A DNA stretch of 64,000 nt from Rhizobiales bacterium dw_265 (lineage in GTDB: Bacteria > Pseudomonadota > Alphaproteobacteria > Micropepsales > Micropepsaceae): positions 1 to 64,000 of the forward strand of contig JAAVUU010000007.1 in the NCBI GenBank assembly GCA_018449595.1, read 5' to 3'. The notes beneath the pieces are model-generated. The model was given only the letters and a program-made list of their open reading frames with translations. It was not told where the DNA came from and did not search any database. Positions within the stretch are counted from its first letter, which is position 1; each line of letters opens with the position of its first letter. Below are positions 28,773 to 37,707 of this stretch, in pieces. The position numbers were made by a program, and so were the translations under genes.

Positions 28773-28950
28773 TTTCGAATCGATCCGTCCAGCTTCCGCA
28801 TTGCGAAGCCGCAATCCCGGGGCCGCAGCGGCCCGTCGTCCATTGCGGAGTTTCCCCCAGCCGCGCCCGGAAGGCCATACGCGATGACGGCCCTGGCGAG
28901 CGGAAAGCGGAACGCAGCATCCCGAAAACGGACCTGCCGGGGAGCGGCGA

Positions 28951-29286
28951 TCACCTTCCCGCCGCCGGACCCGTGGCAAGGGCCTTGCCGCGCACCGACT
29001 GCATGAAAGGCAGCACATTGCGCGGATCCAGAAGCACTTCGCCGAAAACATGCGCGAACGCGCCGCGCGCCATCAGCAGCAGGCGCGCGCCGTGAAACCG
29101 CACGATGCTTTCGCCCTCCGCGAAGCAGAAGAACTGGTGTTCGCCGGTGGAGAAGAAAAAATGGAGCAGTTTCAGATCCGTGGCCGCGAGCACGATCTCG
29201 ATATCGCGCTGCGCGATTTCCGGGTCCTTGCGGAGTTCGGAAAAATACCCCGGCGTGAAGGAGCCGTAGAGCATGTAGGTCATCAT
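28951..29286 (-). CDS. GYD-domain-like small protein (second of pair)
   Basis: 111 residues from ATG 29286, preceded by a good AGGAG at 7 bases. The pattern YMLYGSFTPGYFSELRKDP, AATDLKLLHFFFSTGEHQFFCFAEG resembles the GYD family (beta-alpha-beta with LxxFxxTxGEYD), a ferredoxin-like small domain of unknown function. It follows the other GYD gene by 10 bases. Function unknown; such pairs are often seen with catabolic or transport genes. Low certainty about the family because the GYD triad itself is altered (GEH). Confidence 0.65.
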   Translation of the reverse strand: MMTYMLYGSFTPGYFSELRKDPEIAQRDIEIVLAATDLKLLHFFFSTGEHQFFCFAEGESIVRFHGARLLLMARGAFAHVFGEVLLDPRNVLPFMQSVRGKALATGPAAGR

Positions 29287-29296
29287 CGTGTTTCTC

Positions 29297-29659
29297 CTAC
29301 CGGTCCTTCGCCATTCCATGGGCCATTCCCGGCGGCTTGTAGTTGGCAAGCGTCGGCCACTCGTTCGACCGCCGCATCGCGTCCTTCATCTCCTCCATGG
29401 AGAGAAGCCAGGTATGCTTGAATTCCAGGAACGCACCGCTGCCCCAGATCACGCTTTCCAGCGCGGTGGTTCCGATCATGTCCGGCTCCCAACTCATCGC
29501 GATGATGTCGCTGGTGCCGGTCGAATACCAATAGCCAAGCATTTTTCCGCCGCTGTCCCTGGAGCCTTCCTTGGATGCGGCCATGCGGTCTTCCGGCGTT
29601 TCCGCGATGCGCGCCAGGGTCTCTGCGGTCATCCGCGCACGCGACATATGATAGGGCAT
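29297..29659 (-). CDS. GYD-domain-like small protein (first of pair)
   Basis: 120 residues; start fixed by AAGGAG 6 bases before ATG 29659. The sequence MPYHMSRARMTAETLARIAETPEDR, SGGKMLGYWYSTGTSDIIAMSWEPD, and a final FKHTWLLSMEEMKDAM fit the GYD pattern of N-terminal strand, helix, central hairpin and C-terminal strand. Probably oligomeric; function unknown. It likely heads a GYD-GYD-MFS transcript reading away from the TonB receptor at 29962. Confidence 0.65.
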   Translation of the reverse strand: MPYHMSRARMTAETLARIAETPEDRMAASKEGSRDSGGKMLGYWYSTGTSDIIAMSWEPDMIGTTALESVIWGSGAFLEFKHTWLLSMEEMKDAMRRSNEWPTLANYKPPGMAHGMAKDR

Positions 29660-29961
29660 TCCGTCACTCCTTGAAGCATATCCATCCATCGACGCGGTTC
29701 ATCCGTACACAGAAGGACGTGCGATCCGCACGCTGCGCCTCCCGATTTCTGGACGTCCCGGCGGCATAATGAACAAAAAAGGGGCACAGGGATTGTTGCA
29801 AAAACAGTACGAAGGATCGCGGCTTTATGCGCTTACGCCAAAGATGTCACGTGATAGCAATATTGGGTGCCTCGCAGGAGACAGCGCCTAAGCGCTAAGC
29901 AATCAGGTCTGCCCCCGCGCGCCACACAGGCTCAATCCTGAGCCAGCCCCGGGGAACCAAC
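29660..29961. other. Divergent promoter region, GYD operon / TonB receptor
   Basis: About 300 bases with A-rich stretches (for example near 29775-29805) and several direct TG/GC runs. No gene, repeat family or clear operator recognised. Confidence 0.4.
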
Positions 29962-32283
29962 ATGACGAATTCACGCACCACCGCCAGTCAATCCATTATG
30001 GCATGCCTGTTGCGGACTTCAATGCTGGTCCCGGTGCTGGGGATCGCACCCGTCATGATGCCCGCGGCCGCCCAGGCACAGACCGCCACCGAAGATGGCC
30101 CCCAACTGGAAACCGTGACGGTGACGGCCCGCAAGGTCGCCGAAGACATCCAGAGCACGCCTGTGGCCGTGACGGCCTTTTCGGGCGCCGAACTCGAACA
30201 GCGCAATTATCGCGACATTTCGGACCTTGCGATCGACACGCCCAATCTCGTCATCCAGCGCGCCGGCAAGACCGGCGCCAGCAACGACGCCGTCTTCATC
30301 CGCGGTCTCGGTCAGGCCGACAGCTCGCCGCTGGCGGACCCCGCCGTGGGCGTTTATGTCGATGGCGTCTATCTGGCGCGGAATGTCGGCAATATCGTCA
30401 AGCTCGGCGATATCCAGCAGATCGAAGTCCTGCGCGGCCCGCAAGGCACGCTGTTCGGCAAGAACACCATCGGCGGCGCCCTCAATATCACCCTCAACAG
30501 GCCGACGGATGAATACCAGTCCAGCGCCGAGGCGACGATCGGCTCCTACAACCAGTATATGGGCAAGGCGATGGTCAATGTTCCGTTGACTGACAATCTG
30601 TTCTTCCGCGCCTCGGCATTCGGCAATACCCAGGACGGCTATATCTCGCTGATCAATTATCCGGGCCGCACGCTGGGCGACGACCGCACGGGGCTGGGAC
30701 GCGCCGAACTGCTGTGGCAGGCGAGGTCCGACCTGACCTTTTCGCTCGCCGCCGATGCGTCCGTCAGCAACAGCAACGGCAATCCGACGGTGCTGACCGC
30801 CGCCTATCCCAATGCGCTGGTGCCGTCGCTCTACAACGCCCAGTTCAGCGGCGATCCGGGTTGCACCACGGCCGCGGGCCAGGCCAGCAACCCGGCCTGC
30901 TTCGGCTCCGGCACGCTTCCCAAGAACATCTATGCCTCCCGCGAGGTGTTCTATGGCCGTCAGGGCCAGGTGGTGCCGCCGCGCTCCTCCGTCGCACAGG
31001 TCGGCGGCAGCTTTACCGGCGCCTGGGATATCGAGCCCGACCTGATATTGAAGTCGATCACCAGCTACCGCTATGAATCGGACGTCGAAGAGGAGAATCT
31101 GGGCTATTTCGATCACCTGCTGTTCCAGGGAACGCGCAATCCCAATATCTCCAAGCAGCTGAGCCAGGAATTCCAGCTCAACGGCAAGTCCTTCGACGAC
31201 AGGCTGACCTGGGTGGCGGGCGCCTATTTCTTTAACGAAGGCATCAAGAGCGTCAACGATGCCCTGACGCCTCTCGCCGTCACCCTGCCCTTCAATTCCT
31301 ATCCCATTTACTCGATCACCACCTTCAAGGGCGGTACGACCAACTGGGCCGGTTATGGCCAGGCCACCTATTCGCCGGTGGACTGGCTGCACGTCACCGG
31401 CGGCCTGCGCTGGACCGAGGAAAAGAAGACCATGGCCGGACTGGTCGTGCCTTCGACCCTGGCGCAACTCTATGGCCGCCTGGCGACCAGCAAGATGACG
31501 CCGCTGGGATCGGCCACCGCCGATTTCACCGACGACATCCACGGCTATGTCTCCTACTCCGAAGGTTATCGCAGCGGCGGCTTCCCGGCCCGTCTGGCGG
31601 GCAATATCACGGCCTTGCCGACATTCGGCCCGGAAGATATCCGCACCTATGAAGCCGGCGTGAAATCGGAATGGTTCGACCACCGGCTGCGCGCCAACCT
31701 GGCGGGCTTCGCCAGCCATTATTCCAACATCCAGGAGGCCGGCACCAACGTCGTTCTCAATCTGCCGACCACCATCAACGCCGGCACCGCCAACCTGGAC
31801 GGTGTGGAGGCCGAACTGGAAGCCCTGGTCACCGACAAGCTCACGGTGAACGGTTCGGTATCCTGGCTGGAGGATAAATTCTCCTCCATCAATCCCACCG
31901 CCAACGATGGCGGCGTGCCGGTTACGCTGAATGACCGCCTGCCTTTTGCGCCCAAATGGAAGCTGGCCGCCGCCGCGACCTATACCCAGCCCTTCGAGGA
32001 CGGTTCGGCGCTGATCGCCCAGCTCGACGGCAACTACACCACGCGGGTCATCTTCTCCATCGGCAACCAGTTCCACGCGCAACAGGGCGCGGTTGCCTTG
32101 CTGAACGCGAACCTGACCTATGAATTGCCCAACGGCAAAGTCGATCTGTCGGCCGGTGTACGCAATCTCACCGACAGGACCTATTTCACCAACGGCTTCG
32201 ACGATTCCCGCGTCAATGGCGTCGCGACCAATTCACTGGCGCCGCCCCGGGAGGGCTTCGTCACGCTCCGCTGGCACCTCTGA
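29962..32283 (+). CDS. TonB-dependent outer membrane receptor
   Basis: 773 residues. Signal peptide ends around PAAAQAQ. TonB-box-like LETVTVTARKVAEDIQ precedes a plug with VFIRGLGQADSS, VGVYVDGVYLARNVGN, IEVLRGPQGTLFGKNTIGGALNI. The barrel ends in REGFVTLRWHL with the terminal aromatic-x-hydrophobic pattern. This subtype is abundant in sphingomonads and caulobacters and imports organic substrates as well as siderophores. Close to the hydrolytic operon and MFS permease, so it may import their substrate. Ribosome site GGGGA 8 bases upstream. Confidence 0.93.
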   Translation: MTNSRTTASQSIMACLLRTSMLVPVLGIAPVMMPAAAQAQTATEDGPQLETVTVTARKVAEDIQSTPVAVTAFSGAELEQRNYRDISDLAIDTPNLVIQRAGKTGASNDAVFIRGLGQADSSPLADPAVGVYVDGVYLARNVGNIVKLGDIQQIEVLRGPQGTLFGKNTIGGALNITLNRPTDEYQSSAEATIGSYNQYMGKAMVNVPLTDNLFFRASAFGNTQDGYISLINYPGRTLGDDRTGLGRAELLWQARSDLTFSLAADASVSNSNGNPTVLTAAYPNALVPSLYNAQFSGDPGCTTAAGQASNPACFGSGTLPKNIYASREVFYGRQGQVVPPRSSVAQVGGSFTGAWDIEPDLILKSITSYRYESDVEEENLGYFDHLLFQGTRNPNISKQLSQEFQLNGKSFDDRLTWVAGAYFFNEGIKSVNDALTPLAVTLPFNSYPIYSITTFKGGTTNWAGYGQATYSPVDWLHVTGGLRWTEEKKTMAGLVVPSTLAQLYGRLATSKMTPLGSATADFTDDIHGYVSYSEGYRSGGFPARLAGNITALPTFGPEDIRTYEAGVKSEWFDHRLRANLAGFASHYSNIQEAGTNVVLNLPTTINAGTANLDGVEAELEALVTDKLTVNGSVSWLEDKFSSINPTANDGGVPVTLNDRLPFAPKWKLAAAATYTQPFEDGSALIAQLDGNYTTRVIFSIGNQFHAQQGAVALLNANLTYELPNGKVDLSAGVRNLTDRTYFTNGFDDSRVNGVATNSLAPPREGFVTLRWHL

Positions 32284-32320
32284 ACGACGGCAAGGCTCCG
32301 CGTGCGTATCACGCCGGCGA

Positions 32321-32363
32321 TGGTGGGCTCGTCAGGACTCGAACTTGCGGCCTGACCGTCATG
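32321..32363 (-). pseudogene. 3' half of a tRNA, broken at the anticodon
   Basis: Read on the minus strand, the positions fit a tRNA from anticodon CAT (32363-32361) to the terminal CCA (32323-32321): 3' anticodon stem CGGTC, T-loop TTCGAGT, acceptor 3' strand CGAGCCC, discriminator A. The T-stem strands GCAAG and CCTGA no longer pair well, and no 5' half (GGGCTCG) is nearby. It is therefore a decayed fragment. On the plus strand it encodes the well-known spurious peptide RQDSNLRP. Break points at the anticodon loop are typical of integrase crossover sites. Confidence 0.7.
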
Positions 32364-32416
32364 CATAGATCAGGTCGAAAGATGACGATGGCTTGAAGAA
32401 ATTCAAAGACCTTCTG

Positions 32417-33310
32417 TCAATCGGGCTGTCCGCGCTGAAACCAGTCTATCAGGGCCTTGAGAGGCACTGGTAACTGGCCGCGCCCCGAATAATACAGGTA
32501 ATAGCTGTGGACCGCCGGCGACCATTCGCGCAGCAGCGGCACCAGCCGGCCCTGCGCCAGATGGTCGGCGACGTGGGTTTCGACGGTATAGCCGATCCCG
32601 ATGCCATCCAGCGTCGCCCGCACCGCAAGGTCCATGCTGTCGCAAATCAGCGGCCCGCTGACCGAGATTTCGAGCTTGGTCTTGCCGCGTTCGAAGGCCC
32701 AGTCCATCATCCGGCCGCTGTTGCGATAGCAGATGCAGGCATGGTCATGCAGGTCGCGCGGCGTGGCGGGCGCCTTGTGGCGCGACAGATAGCCGGGCGA
32801 AGCCACCGCAATCAGGCGCGAGGGCGCGCTGACGCGCTGAATCTGCATGTCGCGCGCCACCTTGTGGCCCACCCGGATGCCGGCGTCGAAACGCCCGCCG
32901 ACAATGTCGCTTTCATTGTCGTCAACGGCGACATCCAGCACGATGGCGGGATGGGCGTCCAGGAACGGCTTCAGCACCGGCGCCAGCACGATCTGGGCGG
33001 CGATGCTGGAGACGTTGAGGCGCAGCGTGCCCGAGGGCGTACCGCGGAACTGGTCGAGATCGCCCACCGACGCCTCCAGCTCCATCAAAGCAGGCCGCGC
33101 CCGCGCCAGCAGCCGCACCCCGGCGTCGGTCAACGACACCTTGCGGGTGGTGCGGTTCAGCAGGCGCACCCCCAGCCGCTCCTCCAGTGACTTTATGATC
33201 TGGCTGATGGTGGAGGGCACCATGCTGAGATGGTCGGCGGCCCGGGCGAAATTCTGCCGTTCGGCGACCGCCACAAAAGCCCTGAGTTCCGCGAATTCCG
33301 AGGCGTGCAT
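32417..33310 (-). CDS. LysR family transcriptional regulator of the efflux operon
   Basis: 297 residues, standard LysR length. Helix-turn-helix ELRAFVAVAERQNFARAADHLSMVPSTISQIIKSLEERLGVRLLNRTTRKVSLTDAG; effector domain with GTLRLNVSSIAAQIVLAPVLKPFL and DVAVDDNESDIVGGRFDAGIRVG. Divergent from the emrA-like gene with 100 bases between, so it probably controls the efflux operon, possibly sensing a toxic aromatic or other exported compound. The downstream side borders the tRNA fragment at 32321. Confidence 0.92.
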   Translation of the reverse strand: MHASEFAELRAFVAVAERQNFARAADHLSMVPSTISQIIKSLEERLGVRLLNRTTRKVSLTDAGVRLLARARPALMELEASVGDLDQFRGTPSGTLRLNVSSIAAQIVLAPVLKPFLDAHPAIVLDVAVDDNESDIVGGRFDAGIRVGHKVARDMQIQRVSAPSRLIAVASPGYLSRHKAPATPRDLHDHACICYRNSGRMMDWAFERGKTKLEISVSGPLICDSMDLAVRATLDGIGIGYTVETHVADHLAQGRLVPLLREWSPAVHSYYLYYSGRGQLPVPLKALIDWFQRGQPD

Positions 33311-33324
33311 TATGTGTCACCATT

Positions 33325-33344
33325 GAATAATCTATTCGAATTAT
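33325..33344. promoter_or_regulatory. Candidate LysR operator
   Basis: In the 100-base divergent gap, GAATA-ATC-TATTC (33325-33337) is an inverted repeat overlapping the larger AT-rich symmetry ATAAT-N8-ATTAT (33327-33344). Size and position fit a LysR recognition site. No experimental basis. Confidence 0.35.
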
Positions 33345-33410
33345 ACGGCATTATTCCCGCCGCGCCAAACCGCTATACCGCGACGCGACAAACCCCGGAT
33401 TCCGCGATTC

Positions 33411-34457
33411 ATGTCGAATATTCCCCCTGCCCCCCAGTCAAGCAGCTGGATCGGGCGCAACCGCCGTGTCCTGCTGATCGGCGGTCCCGTCCTGCTGCTG
33501 CTGGCGGCCGTGGCTTTCTACATGCTGACGGGGCGTTATGTGTCCACCGACGACGCCTATGTCCAGGCGGCGCGTGTGGACATCAGCACCGAAGTCTCCG
33601 GCCGCATCGCCGAGATCGACGTGCGTGACAATCAGTTGGTCCGCAAGGGCCAGGTGCTGTTCCGCCTGGATACGCCGCGCTTCGCCATCGCCGTGGCGGA
33701 TGCCCAGGCGCAACTGTCGGCCGCGCAGATCAAGGTGCCCGCGCTGAAAGCGGCGTGGCGCCAGCACCAAGCGGACGAAGCCGCCGCCGGCGCCACCCTG
33801 GCCTTCGCCAGCCGCGAATTCAATCGCCAGACCCGGCTTGAAGCCCAGGGCATTTCCTCGCGTGCCCAGCTCGATCAGGCCAAGACCAGCTTCCAGTCGG
33901 CACAGCAGCAACTGGCCGCCGCGCAGCAACAGACCGCCAGCGCCCTGGCCGACCTGGGCGGCGACGCCGACGCGCCCGCCGAACGCCTGCCCATCGTGCG
34001 CCAGGCGCAGGCGGCGCTGGACCATGCGCTGCTCGAACTGTCCTATACCACGGTCTATGCGCCGTCGGACGGCATCGTCGCCAAGGTCGAGCAGATCCAG
34101 GTCGGCGACCATGTCAACGCCGCCACGCCGCTGTTCGCGCTGATGTCGAACCACGACATCTGGGTGGAGGCGAATTTCAAGGAAACCGACCTCACCTATA
34201 TGCGGCCCGGCCAGGATGCGACTTTCTCCATAGATGCTTATCCCGGACGGACCTTCACCGGGAAAGTCATCAGCACCAGCCCCGGCACCGGCTCCAGCTT
34301 CTCGCTGCTGCCGCCGGAAAATTCGTCCGGCAACTGGGTGAAGGTGGTGCAGCGCCTGCCGGTGCGCCTGTCGATCGACAACAAGGACGATGCGCCGCTG
34401 GCCGCCGGCATGAGCGTGGTGGCCGAGGTGGATACCCGCCACCGCCGTTGGGACTGA
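33411..34457 (+). CDS. HlyD/EmrA family efflux periplasmic adaptor
   Basis: 348 residues: one N-terminal transmembrane helix (VLLIGGPVLLLLAAVAFYML), then STDDAYVQAARVDISTEVSGRI, the biotinyl-lipoyl-like strand. A coiled-coil hairpin about residues 95-200 is rich in Gln/Ala, followed by the return lipoyl half (YTTVYAPSDGIVAKVEQIQVGDHV) and a beta-barrel with VEANFKETDLTYMRPGQDATFSIDAYP. Connects the inner-membrane pump to the outer membrane factor. One base separates it from the emrB-like gene. Confidence 0.93.
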   Translation: MSNIPPAPQSSSWIGRNRRVLLIGGPVLLLLAAVAFYMLTGRYVSTDDAYVQAARVDISTEVSGRIAEIDVRDNQLVRKGQVLFRLDTPRFAIAVADAQAQLSAAQIKVPALKAAWRQHQADEAAAGATLAFASREFNRQTRLEAQGISSRAQLDQAKTSFQSAQQQLAAAQQQTASALADLGGDADAPAERLPIVRQAQAALDHALLELSYTTVYAPSDGIVAKVEQIQVGDHVNAATPLFALMSNHDIWVEANFKETDLTYMRPGQDATFSIDAYPGRTFTGKVISTSPGTGSSFSLLPPENSSGNWVKVVQRLPVRLSIDNKDDAPLAAGMSVVAEVDTRHRRWD

Positions 34458-34458
34458 C

Positions 34459-36063
34459 ATGGCCGACGCGCCGGAGGAGAACGGATTCCAGCAGGCGGCA
34501 CAGGTCGCCGGCGTCGGCGCGACCGAAGCGCCACCGCCGCCGGTGGCCGGCAAGCGCGTGCGCTATCACGGCCTGATCACCGCCTCGGTGATGATGGCCA
34601 CCATCATGCAGGCGCTGGATTCCACCATCGCCAATGTCGCCCTGCCGCGCATGCAGGGCACACTGTCGGCGACCCAGGACCAGATGGGCTGGGTGCTGAC
34701 CTCCTATATCGTCGCCGCCGCCGTCACCATTCCCCTGACCGGCTGGCTGGCGGGCGAGTTCGGCCGCCGCCGGGTGTTCCTGATCTCGATCTTCGTCTTC
34801 ACCGTGGCGTCGGCGCTGTGCGGCCTGGCGGAATCCCTGCCCCAGATCGTGCTGTTCCGCTTCCTGCAGGGGGTGGGCGGCGCGGCGCTGGTGCCGCTGT
34901 CGCAGGCGGTGCTGTTCGACATCAACCCGCCCAAGGATTTCGGCCGCGCCATGTCGATCTGGGGCATCGGCGTGACCATGGGCCCGATCCTGGGGCCGGC
35001 GCTGGGCGGCTGGCTGACCGAGAATTATTCCTGGCGCTGGGTGTTCTACATCAACCTGCCGATCGGCATCCTGACCTTCATCGGGCTGTATTTCACCATG
35101 CCCGAGAACCGCAACGCCAAATCCTCGCGCTTCGACTTCCTGGGCTTCGCCACCCTCAGCATCGCCATCGCGGCCCTGCAGGTGATGCTGGACCGCGGCC
35201 AGTTGAAGGACTGGTTCTCCTCCGGCGAGATCATCCTGGAGTCGGCGGTGTCGGGCCTGGCCTTCTACCTTTTCCTGGTCCACACCTTTTCCTTCCCCAA
35301 GCCCTTCGTGAATCCGCACCTGTTCCAGGACCGCAATTTCGTCGCCTCCAACATCTTCATTTTCCTGGTCGGCGTGGTGCTGTTCGCCACCCTGGCGCTG
35401 CTGCCGCCCATGCTGCAGAACCAGATGAACTATCCGGTGGTGCTGACCGGCCTGGTGACGGCACCGCGCGGCATCGGCACCCTGATCGGCATGATGGTGG
35501 TGGGGCGCCTGGTGACGCGCTTCGATCCGCGCATCATCATGGCGGTGGGACTTTTGCTGACTGCCTATTCGCTGTGGCAGATGACGCAATTCTCGCTGCT
35601 GATGAACAGCTGGCCGGTCATCATCTCCGGCATAGCCCAGGGACTGGGGGTGGGATTGGTCTATGTGCCGCTGTCGACCGTGGCCTTCACCACCCTGCCC
35701 GGAACCCTGCGCAACGAAGGTACCGCCTTCTTCAACCTACTGCGCAATGTCGGCAGTTCCGTCGGCATTTCCGTGGTGGAATTCCTGCTCACCCAGAACA
35801 CCCAGCGGCTGCATGCCGGCATGGTCGAACATGTCACGCCCTATAACGCCACCAGCAGCACCGCCCTGACATCGGCCCATCTCAGCACCGGATCGCTGCG
35901 CGGGCTGGAAGCGCTGAACGCCACCATCACCAACCAGGCGACGATGATCGCCTATATCGACGATTTCCAGCTGATGATGGTGCTGACGCTCGCCACCATT
36001 CCCTTCCTGTTCATTATCAAGAAAGTGCGGCCGGCCACCGGCAGCCATGTGGTGCTGGAATGA
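34459..36063 (+). CDS. DHA2 family MFS multidrug pump, EmrB type
   Basis: 534 residues with 14 predicted membrane segments. Typical DHA2 strings: MQALDSTIANVALPRMQGTLSATQDQMGWVLTSYIVAAAVTIPLTGWLAGEFGRRRVF, RFLQGVGGAALVPLSQAVLFDINPP, and WRWVFYINLPIGILTF. Exports hydrophobic drugs or aromatic acids by proton antiport through the tripartite assembly with the adaptor upstream and the outer membrane factor downstream (ATGA overlap at 36060). Confidence 0.94.
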   Translation: MADAPEENGFQQAAQVAGVGATEAPPPPVAGKRVRYHGLITASVMMATIMQALDSTIANVALPRMQGTLSATQDQMGWVLTSYIVAAAVTIPLTGWLAGEFGRRRVFLISIFVFTVASALCGLAESLPQIVLFRFLQGVGGAALVPLSQAVLFDINPPKDFGRAMSIWGIGVTMGPILGPALGGWLTENYSWRWVFYINLPIGILTFIGLYFTMPENRNAKSSRFDFLGFATLSIAIAALQVMLDRGQLKDWFSSGEIILESAVSGLAFYLFLVHTFSFPKPFVNPHLFQDRNFVASNIFIFLVGVVLFATLALLPPMLQNQMNYPVVLTGLVTAPRGIGTLIGMMVVGRLVTRFDPRIIMAVGLLLTAYSLWQMTQFSLLMNSWPVIISGIAQGLGVGLVYVPLSTVAFTTLPGTLRNEGTAFFNLLRNVGSSVGISVVEFLLTQNTQRLHAGMVEHVTPYNATSSTALTSAHLSTGSLRGLEALNATITNQATMIAYIDDFQLMMVLTLATIPFLFIIKKVRPATGSHVVLE

Positions 36064-37493
36064 AACGCCTTGCCCTCCCCCTCCTGTCCGGTCTTCTGCT
36101 GTCGGGCTGCACCCTGGGGCCCGACTTCAAGACACCCGAGCCGCCCAAGGTTTCCACCTATGCGGCCAAGGGCGATGCGGTGGCACCGGGCGACCAGCGC
36201 GTGGCGCTGGGCAAGGCGATCGAAGGCAACTGGTGGGCCGGGTTCCGCGCGCCCGCGCTGGACGACACCATCCGCCAGGCGCTGGCCGGAAACCTGGACA
36301 TCGACGAAGCGCGCAACCGCATGGCCGAGGCCGAGGAGCAGGTGAATGTCGCCGAAGGCGCGCTGCTGCCGCAGGTCTCGTTCGGCACGACGGCGGGTTA
36401 CCAGAAATACGGCAAGTCCCTGTTCGGGCCGTTCAACGTCAGCATCCCGCCTTTCGCCTATTACACGGTGGGTCCGACCGCCACCTTTCCGCTGGACCTG
36501 TTCGGCGGCCAGCGCCGCACGGTCGAGGAACAGCAGGCGTTCCTGGAATACCAGCACCACGAACTGGACGCCGCCTATCAGTCGTTGACCGCCCATGTCG
36601 CGGTCGAGGCGCTGGCCCTGGCGGCGGCGCGCGCCGAGATCGATATCGTGCAGGCCATCATCGCCGAGGACCAGCGCAACGTCGATCTGGTGCAGCAGGC
36701 CATCACCGCCGGGTCGGGCACGCGCGTCCAGCTGGTCAGCGCCCAGAGCCAACTGGCGCAGGACCGCGCCCTGCTGCCGGACCTGCGCCAGAACGAAGCC
36801 GTGGCGCGCCATGCCCTGGCGATCCTGGCGGGCAAAGCGCCGGCGGAATGGAGCCCGCCCGACTTCGCGCTGACGGATTTCACCCTGCCCGAGGAATTGC
36901 CGGTCAGCCTGCCGTCCGAACTGGTGCATCGCCGCCCAGACATCCAGGCGGCGGAAGCGCAACTTCATGCCGCCAGCGCCGCCATCGGGGTCGCGACCGC
37001 CAACCTCTATCCCAACATCAGCCTGTCGGGCACCGCGACGCTGCAGGCGCTGACGCCGGGCGGATTGTTCAACAGCGTCAACAATGCCTGGAGCATCGCC
37101 GGCAACCTGACGCAGCCGATCTTCGACGGCGGCCGCCTCAGCGCCCAGAAGCGCGCGGCGGTGGACAATTACCAGGCGCAATTGGCGAGCTATCGCCGGA
37201 CCATCATCGGTGCCTTCGGCGATGTCGCCGACCGGCTGCAGGCGCTGGCCAACGATGCCGACCGGCTGAAGGCGCAACAGGCGGCGGCGGAGACGGCCGC
37301 CCAGTCGCTGGATCTGGCGCGCAAAAGCTATCAGGCCGGCAATTCCGGCATCCTGGATGTCATCGACGCCGAACGGCGCTATGCCCAGGCGGAACTTGGC
37401 CTGTCACGCGCCAAGACGCAGCGCCTGATGGACACCGCCGAACTCTATCTCGCCGTCGGCAACGGCACGATGGCGTCCGATCCGGCGCATTAG
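36060..37493 (+). CDS. Outer membrane efflux lipoprotein, NodT/OprM family
   Basis: 477 residues. Lipoprotein signal with lipobox LLSGC at residue 18. Two repeated TolC-type halves are visible, with the hallmark segments WWAGFRAPALDDTIRQAL, ARNRMAEAEEQVNVAEGALLPQVS, and VHRRPDIQAAEAQLHAASAAIGVATANLYPNISLSG. Forms the trimeric exit duct of the EmrAB-type pump. Last gene of the operon; translationally coupled to emrB by ATGA. Confidence 0.93.
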   Translation: MKRLALPLLSGLLLSGCTLGPDFKTPEPPKVSTYAAKGDAVAPGDQRVALGKAIEGNWWAGFRAPALDDTIRQALAGNLDIDEARNRMAEAEEQVNVAEGALLPQVSFGTTAGYQKYGKSLFGPFNVSIPPFAYYTVGPTATFPLDLFGGQRRTVEEQQAFLEYQHHELDAAYQSLTAHVAVEALALAAARAEIDIVQAIIAEDQRNVDLVQQAITAGSGTRVQLVSAQSQLAQDRALLPDLRQNEAVARHALAILAGKAPAEWSPPDFALTDFTLPEELPVSLPSELVHRRPDIQAAEAQLHAASAAIGVATANLYPNISLSGTATLQALTPGGLFNSVNNAWSIAGNLTQPIFDGGRLSAQKRAAVDNYQAQLASYRRTIIGAFGDVADRLQALANDADRLKAQQAAAETAAQSLDLARKSYQAGNSGILDVIDAERRYAQAELGLSRAKTQRLMDTAELYLAVGNGTMASDPAH

Positions 37494-37648
37494 CAGATCG
37501 AGAATCCGGCGAATGACGGCGGCACGAAAATATGGTCCTGCGCGGCCCATGGTTCTGGCCTTTCGCAGGGAGCCTGCCGGACGTGGCGCTTATCAATATG
37601 GCGCCGGGCCTCACTATAAGCGCCTGAAAATAAAAGTGTTTCCCACGA

Positions 37649-37687
37649 CGCGGGGTGGAGCAGCCCGGTAGCGCGTCAGGCTCATAA
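37649..37687 (+). pseudogene. 5' half of initiator tRNA (tRNA-fMet, CAT), truncated after the anticodon loop
   Basis: The 39 bases start CGCGGGGTGGAGCAG and continue through the D-arm CCCGGTAGC and 5' anticodon stem GTCAGG to the loop CTCATAA, matching bacterial initiator tRNA positions 1-38. The expected 3' half (CCTGA stem, GGTTCAAATCC T-arm, CCCCGCAACCA end) is absent; the following sequence is unrelated. An upstream TATAAG box looks like its old promoter. A functional copy must exist elsewhere. A break exactly at the anticodon loop suggests integrase-mediated exchange or later deletion. Confidence 0.75.
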
Positions 37688-37707
37688 TTGCCCGCCAGGC
37701 GCAAACG

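Noticed and set aside
32120..32368. 82-codon plus-strand frame ending in RQDSNLRPDRHA
   Set aside because: This peptide is a known artefact of translating the antisense of a tRNA 3' end; it overlaps the end of the TonB receptor gene and the tRNA fragment.
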